Shown one piece after another: positions 1 to 12,172 of a stretch of DNA of 64,000 nucleotides. The stretch covers positions 9,920,001 to 9,984,000 of the forward strand of contig NC_059503.1 of the NCBI RefSeq assembly GCF_914767665.1. Direction: 5' to 3'. Numbering within the stretch: the first letter of the stretch is position 1; each line of letters opens with the position of its first letter. A model generated the notes under the pieces. It did not search any database. It was not told the DNA's origin and worked only from the letters and a program-made list of their open reading frames with translations. The DNA comes from Harmonia axyridis (taxonomy: Eukaryota > Arthropoda > Insecta > Coleoptera > Coccinellidae). Both the position numbers and the translations under genes were made by a program.

Positions 1-1910
1 AGCGGGTCCCGCTTGGATCGTTACCTTTTTTTTTCGATAGTCCGGAGTAGTTTTAACCGTAATTACTTCCGTTCCAGCTCATTTCACTCCGGAATTGATA
101 GTTTCGGTTCCGAGTGGATTTTCAACCCGGAGCTCGAGCCAGGTTGCGAATGATCGGGATTTTGTTTGAACTACGACAGGACCTGGGGCTTTCACGATCG
201 GTGAATCGAGAGAAAATTGCTTCGGGAGTTGCAGACTCATTTTTGGAAACTGTCCAACAGAATAAGAAATCGCAGTAGTGGTTAAAAGTCTACTTATATC
301 ATGATTTCGAGATATCGAAGGAGCTGGAATTGTTACTGTGATGTGTGGCGTTCTGCAGGGGTCCGCTCTTGGACCGGTTCTCTTCTTTTCACAAAGCGCG
401 TTCATTCTAAGTCGTGGATATCTGAAGAAGATTATAGGTATGCATATTATCATCTCTTTATTGCCGCAACATTAAGTCAAAAAGTTGCGAAGATATCACA
501 CGCTAACATGACATCAGCAGGAATGTCTCCCAAAAACCCATTTTTTTCCCACCAATGGCAACTGTGATTTATCACATTCACGTCAGAAAGATTGGAATTT
601 CGCGACCGAAGGGGAGAGAAAAAAAGCTTCTAAGCAGATGTAATTTCCGGTCGACGCTGTTAGGCCATCAGCGAATCAGTTCCTTCCTATCGCATTTTCG
701 AATTAAACCCTCAAACAGACAAATATGGACTTGGGAGCGGGTCCCGCTTGGATCGTTACCTTTTTTTTTCGATAGTCCGGAGTAGTTTTAACCGTAATTA
801 CTTCCGTTCCAGCTCATTTCACTCCGGAATTGATAGTTTCGGTTCCGAGTGGATTTTCAACCCGGAGCTCGAGCCAGGTTGCGAATGATCGGGATTTTGT
901 TTGAACTACGACAGGACCTGGGGCTTTCACGATCGGTGAATCGAGAGAAAATTGCTTCGGGAGTTGCAGACTCATTTTTGGAAACTGTCCAACAGAATAA
1001 GAAATCGCAGTAGTGGTTAAAAGTCTACTTATATCATGATTTCGAGATATCGAAGGAGCTGGAATTGTTACTGTGATGTGTGGCGTTCTGCAGGGGTCCG
1101 CTCTTGGACCGGTTCTCTTCTTTTCACAAAGTAGGTCCATTCTAAGTGGTGGATCTCTGAAGAAGATTATAGGTATACATATTATCATCTCTTCATTGCC
1201 GCAACATTAAGTCAAAAAGTTGCGAAGATACCAAACGCTAACATGACATCGGCATGAATGTCCCCCAAAAACACAACTTTTTTTTTCCCACCAATGGCAA
1301 CTGTGATTAATCACATTCACGTCGGAAAGATTGGAATTTCGCTACCAAAGGAAGAGAAAAAAGCTTCTAAGCAGATGTAATTTCCGGTCGATGCTGTTAG
1401 GCCATCAGCGAATCAGTTCCTTCCTATCGCATTTTCGAATTAAACCCTCAAACAGACAAATATGGACTTGGGAGCGGGTCCCGCTTGGATCGTTACCTTT
1501 TTTTTCGATAGTCCGGACTAGTTTTAACCGTAATTACTTCCGTTCCAGCTCATTTTACTTCGGAATTGATAGTTTCGATTCCGAGTGGATTTTCAACCCG
1601 GAGCTTGCGCCAGGTTGCGAATGATCGGGATTTTGTTTGAACTACGACAGGACCTGGGGCTTTCACGGACGGTAAATCGAGATAAAATTGCTTCGGGAGT
1701 TGCAGACTCATTTTTTGAAACTGTCCAACAAAATAAGAAATCGCCGTAGTTGTTAATAGTCTACTTATATCATGATTTCGAGATATCGAAGGAGGTGGAG
1801 TTGTTATTGTGATGTGTGGCGTTCTGCAGGGGTCCGTTCTTGGCCGATTCTCTTCTTTTCACAAATCGGGTCCATTCTAAGTGGTGGATATCTGAAGAAG
1901 ATTATAGGTA
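1..1910 (+). repeat. Tandem array of a ~735-bp unit (2.6 copies) carrying a reverse transcriptase motif
   Basis: The sequence starting at base 1 recurs at 736 and again at 1473, giving periods of 735 and 737 bases. The third copy is lost near 1910. Copies 1 and 2 are almost identical; copy 3 has more substitutions and small indels. The window edge cuts the array, so its full length is unknown. Each unit holds a degenerate reverse transcriptase piece (for example 341-385), so the array probably arose by tandem duplication of a segment containing a dead retrotransposon. Open reading frames of about 100 codons on both strands repeat with the unit and do not look like genes. Confidence 0.93.
290..400 (+). 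pseudogene. Reverse transcriptase fragment of a non-LTR retrotransposon (repeated in each tandem unit)
   Basis: In the frame containing bases 341-385 the translation reads CGVLQGSALGPVLF. This matches the hallmark motif of non-LTR reverse transcriptases (G-V-P-Q-G-S-x-L-G-P-x-L). Equivalent copies lie near 1076-1120 and 1815-1860. A stop codon lies about 15 residues upstream of the motif, no YxDD catalytic box follows in frame, and the proline of the motif is leucine. It is therefore a dead fragment. The clade (jockey, R1 or CR1-like) cannot be decided from so short a piece. Confidence 0.55.
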
Positions 1911-3229
1911 TGGAGAGTAACAGAGTTGAAAATTCGATAACCAAGATAAGTATATGTATATTGAACCGAATGAGTGATGGTTATTTGACTTTTGTCACAA
2001 CGATAAACGATCGCTTATCAAGGAACGATTTCATAGGCAATGAGAATGTGGTCGAAAATCGTTATTTATTCAAGATTACTTTTTAAAATATAATATCAAT
2101 TGTGATGTCATAAAAATAGTAGGTGTACCTCGTTGTCAAGACAAAATCTGGAGTTCCAACACAATATACATTGTCGTTTGAGGAAGTATCGTTTTCACTA
2201 GATTCACAGTATGAAATTCTCGTGTCGGAAATATATAACTACATTTTTGTATTTTTTATATATGAAGTTTATAATTACAATAAATTGGCGCAAAAATTAA
2301 ATTAACCTGCGCATTCGCCAATTTGAAACTACGATGATAACATAAATCTAGAGTTTGAAAAGATTCCAACTTCCCCTGATAAATACCCTACTTGTACATC
2401 TAATCGAGATCAAGATGAATTCAGACTCTCGCTCACAAGTTTTGGATGTATTTCGATGCCTCCTCTCCTCAAAGACTGATGACAAACAGCGCTCAGAGTG
2501 CAAAATTCCTTTCGGAGCAACGAACGTGTTAATAACGTGACGATCGATAGGACTCGTTGGTGTTACATTTATAGATTATCTCTTGCATGGTCCAGAAACA
2601 TCAAAGTGTTATCGGTTTGCCCGCATGGCAATAACCTGCCAGGTACCTTCGGTTCTGGCTCGATGAGAGAGATACGTCTGATTAACTCTATCGATTCCTG
2701 GCAGTAGGAGTTGCCTTGATGCGATTAAACAAAGCATAATCACATTTTGGGGGTGGTTGGGAGTTAAAAGGCATGTCTTCGGTGTAGGAGGACCTTTTGC
2801 AATGTTTCGAATTTGATTCACTAGATTGGATTCAGTTTTAGTTTCAAAGAATTTTGTTTTAATGGTTTTTCTTTATATCGGTTGAGTTCACGTTCAGGAT
2901 GAATTTATCTTTTCATCGTAGTTAACTGCACGAACAAAATGAAAATCCTTTTGTTTTTGTCTCTTTGAAATTCTCCTTAATTTTGAAGACAAGTAACAAG
3001 GGGTGGCTTCATATTGAATTATGGCTTGGTTTATCGTTGTGACAAAAATCAAGTAATCATTACTTATTTCGGTTCAACATCTCCTCATCTTATCTTATAG
3101 AGTCCCCACTTGGAATAAACAGGATGATGATTTGAGGTTGATGATTTCGCCACTCAGTTTGGTGAATGCTGCTGGAAATGTCATCTGGAATTTGTTGTCA
3201 AACAATTCCAAGGACAAATATTAATACGC
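1911..3229. other. AT-rich stretch, no gene recognised
   Basis: Only short open frames under about 75 codons without family resemblance are present. No RNA gene, tandem repeat or paired termini were seen. Confidence 0.5.
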
Positions 3230-3239
3230 TTATAAACAT

Positions 3240-3600
3240 TTCATAGATTTCAAGTCAATACTGGTAACAGCCAAGGTTCCTAAGAATGTTGTCGGTTTCG
3301 TTAAAAGAATCGATGACCTCCTTGGGTTTGTATCAATGGGTGAGGTTAAGCACAAAAGATCCATGTGTTCGCAGTTCCCGGAAGGCTGATCGAACCGCAA
3401 CAATCCCGATTCAATATAATAAGAGAAGGAAATACTGTTGGTAGGTAGCACATGAGAAAGTCTGTAGATGAGATATACAAACTCTGTAGAAATGTTTGAG
3501 ATTGACTGGCTTAAGAATCACTCATATGGGAAAGACAGTCCTGGATATTCACGAGGTAACATCCAAGGCTCCTAAGGATTTCGATTCTAAATAATAATAG
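3240..3600 (+). mobile_element. Two 3'-terminal fragments of the RNase H-bearing non-LTR family
   Basis: Bases 3240-3420 match the distal part of the copy at 62020-62195 (shared blocks such as ggtttgtat and the gattcaa end). Bases 3448-3585 match a more proximal part (61895-62065), which includes the shared run actcatatgggaaag. The order is reversed relative to the better copy, so these are two separate insertions or a rearrangement. Both are broken by stops. The second is followed by an AAT-rich stretch resembling a retroposon tail. Confidence 0.7.
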
Positions 3601-4039
3601 AATAATTTCCAGAAATATGTATTGTATTGTTTTCAATAGCCAAGTGCTAAATAAAGTTCATTATATATTATATTATATTATATTATAAATACAGGTTCTA
3701 TGTTGATTGTGTGACCCAAGAAAGTTATAGTATCTTCCTAGTGTTTTCAAACGAGTACTGTGGGGAGTAATGACTTATAAAGTTAACATTTTTCAACGTT
3801 TTCGGAAAAAATCTATTTCTTGGCAAACGTTGAGCTCCAAGACACCATCTCGTGCGAATTTCCTCAACCTTTTCGCCTCGCCAACTAATAGACTCCAAGT
3901 TAAAAACGACATTCTCCATAATATACGCATTAATCACTGCAAAACACAGCGAAAAAAACACAATATATTCTCCACATGCCCGACAAGAACTTTCTCCAGA
4001 CACATATCTCAAATGAACATCGGACGTGTCTTCTGCTAT
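3601..4039. other. AT-rich DNA with a short TATAT microsatellite
   Basis: Bases 3661-3689 are a run of TATAT-type repeats directly following an AATAAA-like stretch, as at a retroposon 3' end. Overlapping open frames of 95-115 codons at 3725-4117 lie on both strands, show no family resemblance and are not called as genes. Confidence 0.4.
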
Positions 4040-4440
4040 TCAGTAGACTGTCGTCTGTTCCATTTGCGAGCACACAATATAAAAATGCCACTATATGCTC
4101 ACTCTCCGCGCGTGTAGATATGTAGAGGGTGTGTAGGAGGAGAGGAAGTGTTGGCGAAACTCATCATTTAAAAAATATATAAGCAGCCATGCGAGGAAGG
4201 ACGCCTTTTCAAGTAGAATGTAAACATTTTTTTTGTCCGGACGAGAAGTAATTGTGAAAGCTCGTCTCGTGGAACGTGCAGGAGAGGGCGGTCTGAAGAG
4301 GGCTGCCGGACCATGCGGGATGCTGGGAAGTGGCACGGAGCGTGAAAAGAAATGTGGTCACGGTGGACCGACGTACTCCCAAGCCACGGGATTTATACGG
4401 ATAGGGCTGCACCTTTGTGCAGCTGATGTTTTTCACGACG
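4040..4440. other. GC-richer non-repetitive island
   Basis: This segment is clearly richer in G and C than its surroundings and is not shared with any other part of the window. Open frames cross it on both strands but none resembles a known protein. A regulatory element or an unrecognised exon is possible. Confidence 0.25.
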
Positions 4441-4709
4441 AGAAGTTTGTCGACTACCTGGAAGGGAGAAGTTTGCGTATTATGTGGATGCCCAATTATT
4501 TTCTGTGGGGTTCAGGTGGAGTTGAAAAAAAGCTGTGAGGCAGTCGGTTCGAATGATTGTCCTGAAGTGGTGTTTTGAACTGATTAAATCATCTAGTTAT
4601 GAAAGAATTTCTGCCTTAGGAAGTCGAGTGTTTTTGGGCTGCTGATGTTGACGTGTAGATGTCCACTCGTATATGTCGTTTCAACTGATATTGGTTTCTT
4701 TTGAAGTGA

Positions 4710-5210
4710 ATCTGCCTGCTCAAAGAGATGGCGTTATGGTTGTTGCGCCACACTTTACTTTGGATCTGGCGGATTCATAGTTGTCGCTGCGTTGCAGCAG
4801 AGTCACCTCTCCATGAAGGTGTGAGAGGTATCTTTGTCAGCGATCTCAGTACGAAAGACCGTTATCTCTTGGAAAAAGGCCCATCTACGTATTTGGCTCT
4901 ACAGTGACTTAATAAATCACAGTGGCGAAATGCGTGGTCTCGTTCTTGATGGCTGAACCTAAATATGGCGGCTTTTTTTTACATTTTCCGTTTACCTGAT
5001 TTTTGGAATTCATTTAAAATGTAAGGCCCATTAATTTTAATTTTGACGGAGTGTCAGTTGGGTTCAGTCAAATGTTGTCTAAAGTTCTATGGTTAAGCCC
5101 GTCATTTGCCATTTTTGGGATCATTTTGAATGAATTGTCGTCACTGTGTTATATTAAGTCACTGTAATTTGGCTCGAGATTGTCTCGCCAAACTTTTATT
5201 GATCAGTCTC
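4710..5210 (+). repeat. Dispersed repeat family, copy 1
   Basis: Bases 4715-4905 match 35205-35400 in the same orientation and 21770-21965 inverted. Shared blocks include gagatggcgttatgg and gcagcagagtcacctctcca. A further piece at 5165-5200 (aatttggctcgagat) matches 35380-35400, so the family is longer and copy 1 is interrupted. On the complementary strand all three copies keep the residues GEVTLLQ and CGAT-ITPS in frame, which hints at an ancient coding sequence. The family itself is not recognised. Confidence 0.7.
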
Positions 5211-5555
5211 GATTAATGTTTCGATGACACAATAGTTTATTGAATGAATACAAAATAATCAAATCATAACATGCAACAGACCTTGAATAATAATCGAGAA
5301 TAGCCAATTGAAAAAAATCAACAATAATTACAAAATTATATTTTCAATGAAACTGTCAATCTAAGTGACATCTACAGATGCAGCAAACTAGACTTTCAAT
5401 TCCGAATGAATTTTTTTCGCTGTAGCAAACTTTTTGTTGGATATATGAAAAAAATGTTTCACAGAAATTCATGTAAAATTGAGTTCATTTGAAATATCCT
5501 GAAATATTAATAACTTTTCTTGTACTGAGTGTAGCTCCCAGCATTCTCAGATCGG
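5211..5555. other. AT-rich DNA, nothing recognised
   Basis: No reading frame, repeat or RNA gene could be supported in this stretch. Confidence 0.4.
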
Positions 5556-5905
5556 CACAATATGAAGTGATGAATATGAGTGATTCTCAGGCTTGTCAAT
5601 CTCTAGCATTTCTACAGAGCCTGCAAATCTCATCTACTGACTTCCCCATAGGATACAAAAAAAATTTGCACAGACAGTGGCCTGTCAGCAGTCCCATCAT
5701 TACTTGAAGTTCAGCTCGTGGAAGCTTCAAGAGCTTTCTGGTGTAGGTCGGTGACCACTACAAATTTCTTTGCCTGAGCAATATTGGTCTCTCCCAAGCC
5801 CATAGAAAAGCTTAGGACCAACAGGTGTTAACCTTGATGCTTCTTTAGCAAGTTCATCGGCTTTTTCATTTCCTCCAATTCCTCAATACAATACAAAAGT
5901 CATTT
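5556..5905 (-). pseudogene. Non-LTR retrotransposon fragment: RNase H end and C-terminal region
   Basis: Read on the minus strand, this segment gives KADELAKEASRLTPVGP, which fits the DELA block of the RNase H domain found in jockey/I/R1-type elements. It then continues into the C-terminal region shared with 61700-61960. Stops and frameshifts interrupt it and the catalytic core is incomplete. It is the same family as the fragments at 3240-3600, 31100-31510 and 61590-62200. Confidence 0.72.
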
Positions 5906-6358
5906 GGATGTATAATCTGAATTTTCCATTGAATTTCGACAATATTTTACAAAACTTTACTAAAATAGGGAAAATATCGTCTAATACTGGTTGCAGAAGG
6001 CAATTCCAACACGCTTTTTCTTCGAATTTCGCATTCGTTTCGGAATAGGAGCCCATTCTGCAACTTACTTTAGAATATACTATTCTATTCTATTTCGTGA
6101 CGTGCGCATGCACCAATTTGCAACCGAAAGAAATTATATTTGCAATATCAGAATTCGTCAAACTGAAATTTTCGATCAACGCAATAATGAAATAATCTGC
6201 GTTGTTTCCAATTAAAGAAAATTATAATATGACCTACTTCAAAACATTCTATGGAGAATTACTAAATTAACTGATAGCATTTCCAAGAACAATTTTTATC
6301 GACATTTTATTAAAGGGTATGTATATTCTTCCTAAACTAATCCCCTTTTTCATTTCAG

Positions 6359-6505
6359 GTTGTGTATATGGCACATGCTCTGAGAAGAATTTCCTACGCC
6401 ACCTGTGATCCTCTGAGACGTCTATTTTGCTTCTTAGCACGAGAACCGAAAGGACATTTTTCTCTCCAATACTGCCACTCATTTCTGACAACGTCTTCCG
6501 AACAG
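6359..6505 (+). CDS. Internal exon encoding part of a PTB/PID phosphotyrosine-binding domain
   Basis: This is the strongest host-gene exon in the window. A pyrimidine-rich tract and cag end at 6358, and the donor gtgagc begins at 6506. The 147 bases are exactly 49 codons, phase 0 at both ends. The translation contains HALRRISYATCDP, then FLAREPKGHF and YCHSF. This is the central strand order of PTB domains (compare the RISY/F-x-A-x-D...F-x-F-I-A...CHxF pattern of Shc, GULP and SH2D5-like adaptors). Such domains bind NPxY-type peptides in cytoplasmic signalling adaptors. The C-terminal helix must be in a later exon, not found here. Reading frames on the other strand are shadows. Assignment to PTB is firm; the exact adaptor (SH2D5-like is my best guess) is not. 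Confidence 0.8.
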
Positions 6506-8125
6506 GTGAGCAATACCTTTCAAATCTTGTCATATTTTTTTCCATCACAACGCTCATGGATTTTCTGGAAATCTTCTTGAATATGATAGAGGGATCCATC
6601 TATGACAGCGACAAAATTAATATTCATACGAATTCTTCCTACTTGGAACAATCAGGTTTTTTCATATTTAGTGTATATCGAGAAAAAATCAGCTCTGATA
6701 CACTTTAACTATATCGTTCTCAATATTCAAGAATTTCATTTTGTAGTTTCATTCAGTTCATTATCAACTCGAATAGGATGAAATTTCCATTATTTTCATT
6801 CTATATAAATATAACACACAAAATTTATCACGAAAATTACTCTTTTTTATTCTATTTATAATAAATTTTCATCATCTAAGGAGTGAATCATTTAAATGTT
6901 TTCATTTTTTTTTTTCGTTTTGTTATGAGGTGAGGTTCATATTTCCACTACTTTCGAATTCGAAATCAATCCATTTTTCAATTACAAATTTTAATGAGTA
7001 GTGATAGCTCCATATCTATACAGATTCTTACAGCTTTTTCTGTTAATGCTTTTCCAGAGAATACTTACATTTTAAGACTGCAACAAAGTCTATTTGATGT
7101 ATTTCTTCCCAAACATCAAATTATTTATTGCATTTAATGAGTATTGTCTGATCAGATAATTATTATTAAAACTCTATAGGATAATGAACTAGTTCTCGGC
7201 GTTCTACCTAATCACCAGATCTACATAATCAATGGAGCCAATAAATCATTGGAACCAATAGATCAAAAGAGGCCGTAGATCAATAATTTATTTTTCGAAA
7301 TAATTTTTCATCCTGAACTAATTCTATACTAAGTTCACCTGTGGGATCTCGATATTCAAAGTGGCTGACATGGAATTGTATATGTCGGATGTCTGCAATA
7401 TCTCATGAACCGTTTGAATACAATTATGAAGTCGTTAAACTTTCGTGATCGGCAGATTTATTGTGCAGGAAACAAAGTTTGTTTTACGTCTCACATGACT
7501 TGGTAACGATATACCTGTTGGTGCTAAATATTCATGAAGGTAAAGACCGATAGGGAGAGAGATTGTTAATTTCACGTTTTCTCTCACAACACGAAATACC
7601 TATATGATATTCTGAATTAGATGAATTAATTTCTATAATATTTGCATCCAAATTTTATTTGGAGAATTATAAATTTTAAATAAGAAATACAAAACTAGAA
7701 TTCCCACGAAAGACGCACAGATGGCAATATAAGTGCCATACCACTTTTTTCCAGTTTGTACCTAGCTTTAAAGACGGAAAATAAAGTTTGAATTGAATCT
7801 ATTGTAGGTTAAGAGACGATACATGTGTTAAAGATTCATTGAGATAAAAACGAGTTTCGTGTAATAATGAACACTGTACAAGTTAATCAATGAATTTATA
7901 GGTGTTATTCAAACTCTGCTCTTTCGACAACAAAAGGTGCTCCAGGGAAAAGAGATTTGGCTCTAATGAAGAAGAGATGGCCTGAGGTTCAAAATCGTTT
8001 CGAAACCAAAGACGAATTTTTCTACTGTTGGAGTAGCATTGGAGTACATGTATCATTTTGTGAGTCGACTATGTTGACGAATAAAGTCGAATTTTTCGAG
8101 AAAAAATTTATCGTAGTGGCAATGT
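6506..8125. other. Probable intron downstream of the PTB exon
   Basis: The stretch begins with a good donor at 6506 and is AT-rich. No further exon completing the PTB domain could be identified in it. Confidence 0.45.
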
Positions 8126-8230
8126 AAAGGGTGTTTTTTTTAGAACTATAGAACTTTAAATTGCAATAAGACAACGATGGATTGTTCGATTGGCATGTAT
8201 TTTATTTATCCGCAAGATAATCTTGTGGCA

Positions 8231-8923
8231 TTACATTTTAAATATGATTTCTGGCATATGACCGCCACGGCTGGCTCGGATGTAGTCCAATCTGGACGTC
8301 CAATTTTCGATGACTTTTTCCAACATTTGTGGCCGTATATCGGCATTAACACGGCGAATGTTGTCTTCCAAATGGTCAAGGGTTTGTGGCTTATCAGCAT
8401 AGACCAATGACTTTACATTGCCCCACAGAAAGTAGTCTTATAGTGTTAAATCACAAGATCTTGGAGGCCAATTCACAGTTCCAAAACGTAAAATTAGGCG
8501 GTCACCAAACGTGTCAATAAATCGATTGTGGCACGAGCTGTGTGACATGTTGCGCCGTCTTGTTGGAACCACAGCTCCTGGACATCATGGTTGTTCAATT
8601 CAGGAATGGAAAAGTTAGTAATCATGGCTCTATAACGATCACCATTGACTGTAACATTCTGGTCATCATCGTTTTTGAAGAAGTACGGACCAATGAACAG
8701 TCAGTTTTTCTGGATGTAACGGTGTTTCGACAAACACTTGAGGATTAGCTTCACTCCAAATGCGGCAGTTTTGTTTGTTGACGTAGCTATTGACCCAGAA
8801 GTGCGCTTCATCGCTAAACAAATAAAATAGACGTAGTGCGCGATACGTATTCCGCACAGAACCATTATTTTCGAAATGAAATTGCACTATTTACAAGCGT
8901 TGTTCAGGCGTGAGTCTATTCAT
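8231..8923 (-). pseudogene. Broken DDE transposase, Tc1/mariner superfamily (DUF4817-associated type)
   Basis: On the minus strand the remnant starts MNRLTPEQRL at 8923, meets a stop after ten codons, and continues as IVQFHFENNGSVRNTYRALR. It then jumps directly to FSDEAHFW, which carries the first catalytic aspartate, so most of the DNA-binding half has been deleted. The second aspartate lies in QQDGATCH. The third block reads CDLTL, a stop, then DYFLWG. The C-terminus ends RGGHMPEIIF. A further deletion of about 28 bases after HPEKLTV shifts the frame. This transposase type is often labelled Tc3-like in insect genomes. A candidate 3' terminal sequence (aagggtgttttttt) lies near 8127; the other end is not seen. 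It is dead. Confidence 0.85.
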
Positions 8924-10729
8924 GATGAATTGCCAAACCAAACTGAGAATAAATCACTTGACAGCTGTTTGATAGGTTATCGAAAAAACTCAACGGAATT
9001 CAATAACTGAACTCAAAGTATTTCCGTTACTTAAAAATGTTCCTATTTTATTCATAATATCCAAAATTCTGATCGATATCATTGTGAATTTTCAGAAACT
9101 AATACTGTCAAGTCATAAAGATCTGCTAATATCATAGTTCAAATAGATCAAAATGTTCATTTCTATCTCGCATTAACTTGTGCATGCTCACATGTCGACT
9201 GAATTATCGTCAACCTCAATAACTCTGTCGACAAACCAACAATGTATTTCCATAATTCACAGGAAATCACTTCCATGAAACGGCAACAAAATAAACATAT
9301 TAACGCATGCGAAAACTCGCAGCTTCATCGAATCGAAATTCAATTTGCAATTTCGAATTATCATTTTTGCAATACACATAAACAACACGAAAACAAGTTG
9401 TTGTATAGTTGTTAGTGAGTTATTCACAAAACCAACGTCAACAAAATCGATCTCAAGAGTACCATTAAAAATAACATCGCGTGCTGAATTACAGCATAGG
9501 TTGGACTCCTGTAATTACTATAAATAAATTATGGACTTCATGGACAGCCATATTCATTGTGGCACCTGAGCACCATAATTTGACTGGTATAAATCAGAGA
9601 CTGCAACTAACAATAACGAACGCTACTGTTCTGTGAATTTATACTTTGTTAAGCTGGCTGAAAATGGTTCAGATGTCAAATCGTTGAAAACTGATCAGAA
9701 AAAAGAAGTGAATTTATCAAATTTCATACTCAAGTTTTTACCAATCGACCTCAAATTGAGATTAAATCAATTAGAAAATTTTTATTTGATTACTATATTC
9801 AAGTTAATCTGAAGATTGAAATGAATTATAAACCCTTTGAAAAACCTTATTCATTGCTGAAGCACCTCTCAAAGTCCCCTAAAATCATAAATATGTCTAA
9901 TAACAAGAATAGTATAAAAGTTTTAAGGAACTTCGGTTAGCAAGTTCTGTGGTAAGAACCCCGTACTGCTAATTCGAAGATTGGAATCCAAGGCCAGAAA
10001 AGAAGGTTTCTGGTTATTGTTGACAGTTCAATCATTCGCTGTTGAGTGGGCAATTATCATTCTAAGGTTGCGATGGAACACAGTAACAATGCCTATACAA
10101 AAAACAACTCGTACGAGCTCTATTTGGATCGATATTATAATTTGGAAAGCACCTTTTTTTTTGCTTAATTAACCTTCAAAGAATGTTCAGAAGTTAGGAA
10201 ATAGGAGGCAGAAGTTCTAATAAACTTCAATTCGAGAATGGAAATTAGAACTTCTCAAAGAGAGGAACAGAAGATTGTTTTGATTCTTTAATGATGAAAC
10301 GTTGGTACTTACATGGAGGAGAGTTTCTAGATTGGCTTATTTTTTTTGGGGTAAGCATATCATATTCATAGTTATCAATGAAAAAATCAATTCACTCGAC
10401 GGAGATTGGGAGGAATAAAATCCCAGAAGTAGTTTCTAATCTTTTTCATTTTTTTCTTAGAAAGCAAAGCTTTCCAAGTGTTCTTACAAAAATAGATTAC
10501 AGATTGCAACTCGAATACTATAAAATTCTGTCATTCCTAGATCAGCTCCAAGAATTTCATATGAAATTATCTGAAAGACCTGGAGGACATTCAGTGAGAT
10601 TAAGATAATCCTCAATAATATCTGAAGGTTCTTTTTTGGAAGAGCTTTTCGCCCTCAACTTTTTCTCAAAGTCAAATTTCCTATAGAAATTGTTAACCAT
10701 AATTTGGGACATCCAGAATACCCTTGTCT
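8924..10729. other. AT-rich DNA, nothing recognised
   Basis: Only short unconserved-looking frames are present. No RNA gene, paired repeat or transposon domain was found. Confidence 0.4.
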
Positions 10730-10850
10730 TAAGAGAAATTTTCAACTTAATTTCCAACCGTTCAATAGGCGATATGCGTGAGGATGTGTGGGGTTCCACA
10801 AGGGATTATGTTGGGGCCACTGCTATTCTTTGTATAAATAAATGATAATT
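10730..10850 (+). pseudogene. Short reverse transcriptase fragment of a non-LTR retrotransposon
   Basis: Around 10772-10840 one frame gives CGVPQGIMLGPLLFFV, a stop, then IND. This is the classical G-V-P-Q-G...L-G-P-L-L-F...IND box of jockey/CR1-like reverse transcriptases. The preceding frame (about 10730-10770) gives SNRSIGDM, matching the usual S-x-R segment just upstream, so one frameshift separates them. Nothing else of the element is recognisable and no catalytic YxDD box follows. Confidence 0.62.
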
Positions 10851-11799
10851 ATGAACCTTCCTTCACTGAAGTCGATCAAGCATTATAAAATCTTATAATC
10901 AAATTTTTCATTTCATAACTTACCTAATGAAATGACTAATAAAACATTCAATAAATCCTGGATCTAGGAGACTATAAATTTGATTCCTTTCCTTCCATTA
11001 TATTGTGATCATCAGGAAACTTTTCGCAAGAGCCACGCCACTGAGTGCCTTGGTTATTAATAACCTCCAGGTAGTTTCATAATTGAATCTGCAAACTAAT
11101 TACCTGACGAACCATATTCCCTAATAAGTAATAACAGTCAATTAATTCGATATCTCCTGACCATTGTTCCCCTACGTTCAGCGAGAATCTTCATAGAAAA
11201 TTATAACAAAGTCAATTAATAACTGTCAACCTGAGCGGTACTAGAACAATTGAGAAGTTTGCGACCCGCCCCTCTGATCCAGAATTTATGAAATAATGAA
11301 TTGATGAGGCCATTAGCGAGAAGAAGAGGAGCGAACGCCGTACCTGTCATGAGAAAAACGACAGATGTTCCTGTTGTATAGTTAAAGGAATGAAATAGGA
11401 ATATTGCTCATCATCTTCCTCAGAGGTGAATTCTATTCAGCTTTCCTTTCCTTTAGGAAATAATAAGTGGAGAATTAATTTTAGGGTAGCTCAACATCAA
11501 TTATCCAAACTCAACTTCTGATTCCATTCAATCTTGGCTTATTGTCATACGCAATGGTTCCTCAAAAATAGTCCCTTCCTGTAAATCTTGACAGGAGAAT
11601 GGACTCTTTCATAATTTCATAATTCACTGCGACATTAGATCCAATTTTATAGAAAAACGAAGAAGTTCATCAAAGAGTTGTAGAGTTTGATAAAGCTTTA
11701 GGGGCGTATAATGTTCGTTCAGATTATATTCTGAATAATAATAATGGTTTTATAATGTCTGTGAATTGATTACAAGAAAATTAATTCGTAGCATGCAGA
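10851..11799. other. AT-rich DNA, nothing recognised
   Basis: No gene, RNA or repeat can be supported here. Confidence 0.4.
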
Positions 11800-11829
11800 C
11801 AATTTTTCAATTCCCAAAAAAGCACCTTC

Positions 11830-11898
11830 TCCAGCAGGACTCGAACCCGCAACCTCTGAATGACTAGTCCAGTGCTCTACCAACTGATTTACCGCGGA
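11830..11898 (-). tRNA. tRNA-like sequence (pseudo-tRNA, Thr-AGT-like anticodon loop)
   Basis: The minus strand begins tccgcggtaaatcagttgg and carries a B box ggttcgagtcc. The T arm (gcggg/cctgc) and the anticodon stem (ctgga/ttcag) pair fully. The loop ctagtca would give anticodon AGT. The acceptor stem does not pair well, so it is unlikely to be a working tRNA. A T6 run follows at 11820-11815 on this strand. Confidence 0.5.
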
Positions 11899-12100
11899 AG
11901 TTGAAAGTTCCAACCACATACGAAGAACCGCTTCTCCCAGAATCAAATTTTAGTAGTATATATACTTCACAAACTATATAGTTCGCAAGCCTTCTAATCT
12001 TCACTCAAAAAACCCTTGCAAACTATAAAGTTTGTTTGGTATATAATCCACTAACATTTGATTCTGGGAGAAGCGGTTCTTTGTATGTGTTCTACCTACT

Positions 12101-12172
12101 TCCTCGATAGCTCAGTTGATATAGCACTGAACTAGTGACAAGGAGCTTGCGGGTTCGAGTCCTGCTCGAGGA
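12101..12172 (+). tRNA. tRNA-like sequence (pseudo-tRNA, Thr-AGT-like anticodon loop)
   Basis: It begins tcctcgatagctcagttga, with an A-box-like start, and has a B box ggttcgagtcc. The seven-base acceptor stem (tcctcga/tcgagga) pairs perfectly and the T arm pairs with one wobble. The anticodon stem is degraded. The loop ctagtga would give AGT. A T7 run follows at 12178-12184. Its mirror copy at 11830-11898 has kept the opposite set of stems. Confidence 0.5.

Noticed and set aside
79..1188. 124-codon minus-strand frame repeated in both tandem units
   Set aside because: It runs antisense to the reverse transcriptase motif and persists only because the unit is duplicated.
3725..4117. Overlapping frames of 95 and 115 codons on opposite strands
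   Set aside because: Neither shows domain resemblance or splice signals that single it out.
12101..12172. Functional tRNA-Thr gene
   Set aside because: The anticodon stem is mispaired and the sequence sits in a palindromic mobile element, so it is a tRNA-like unit.
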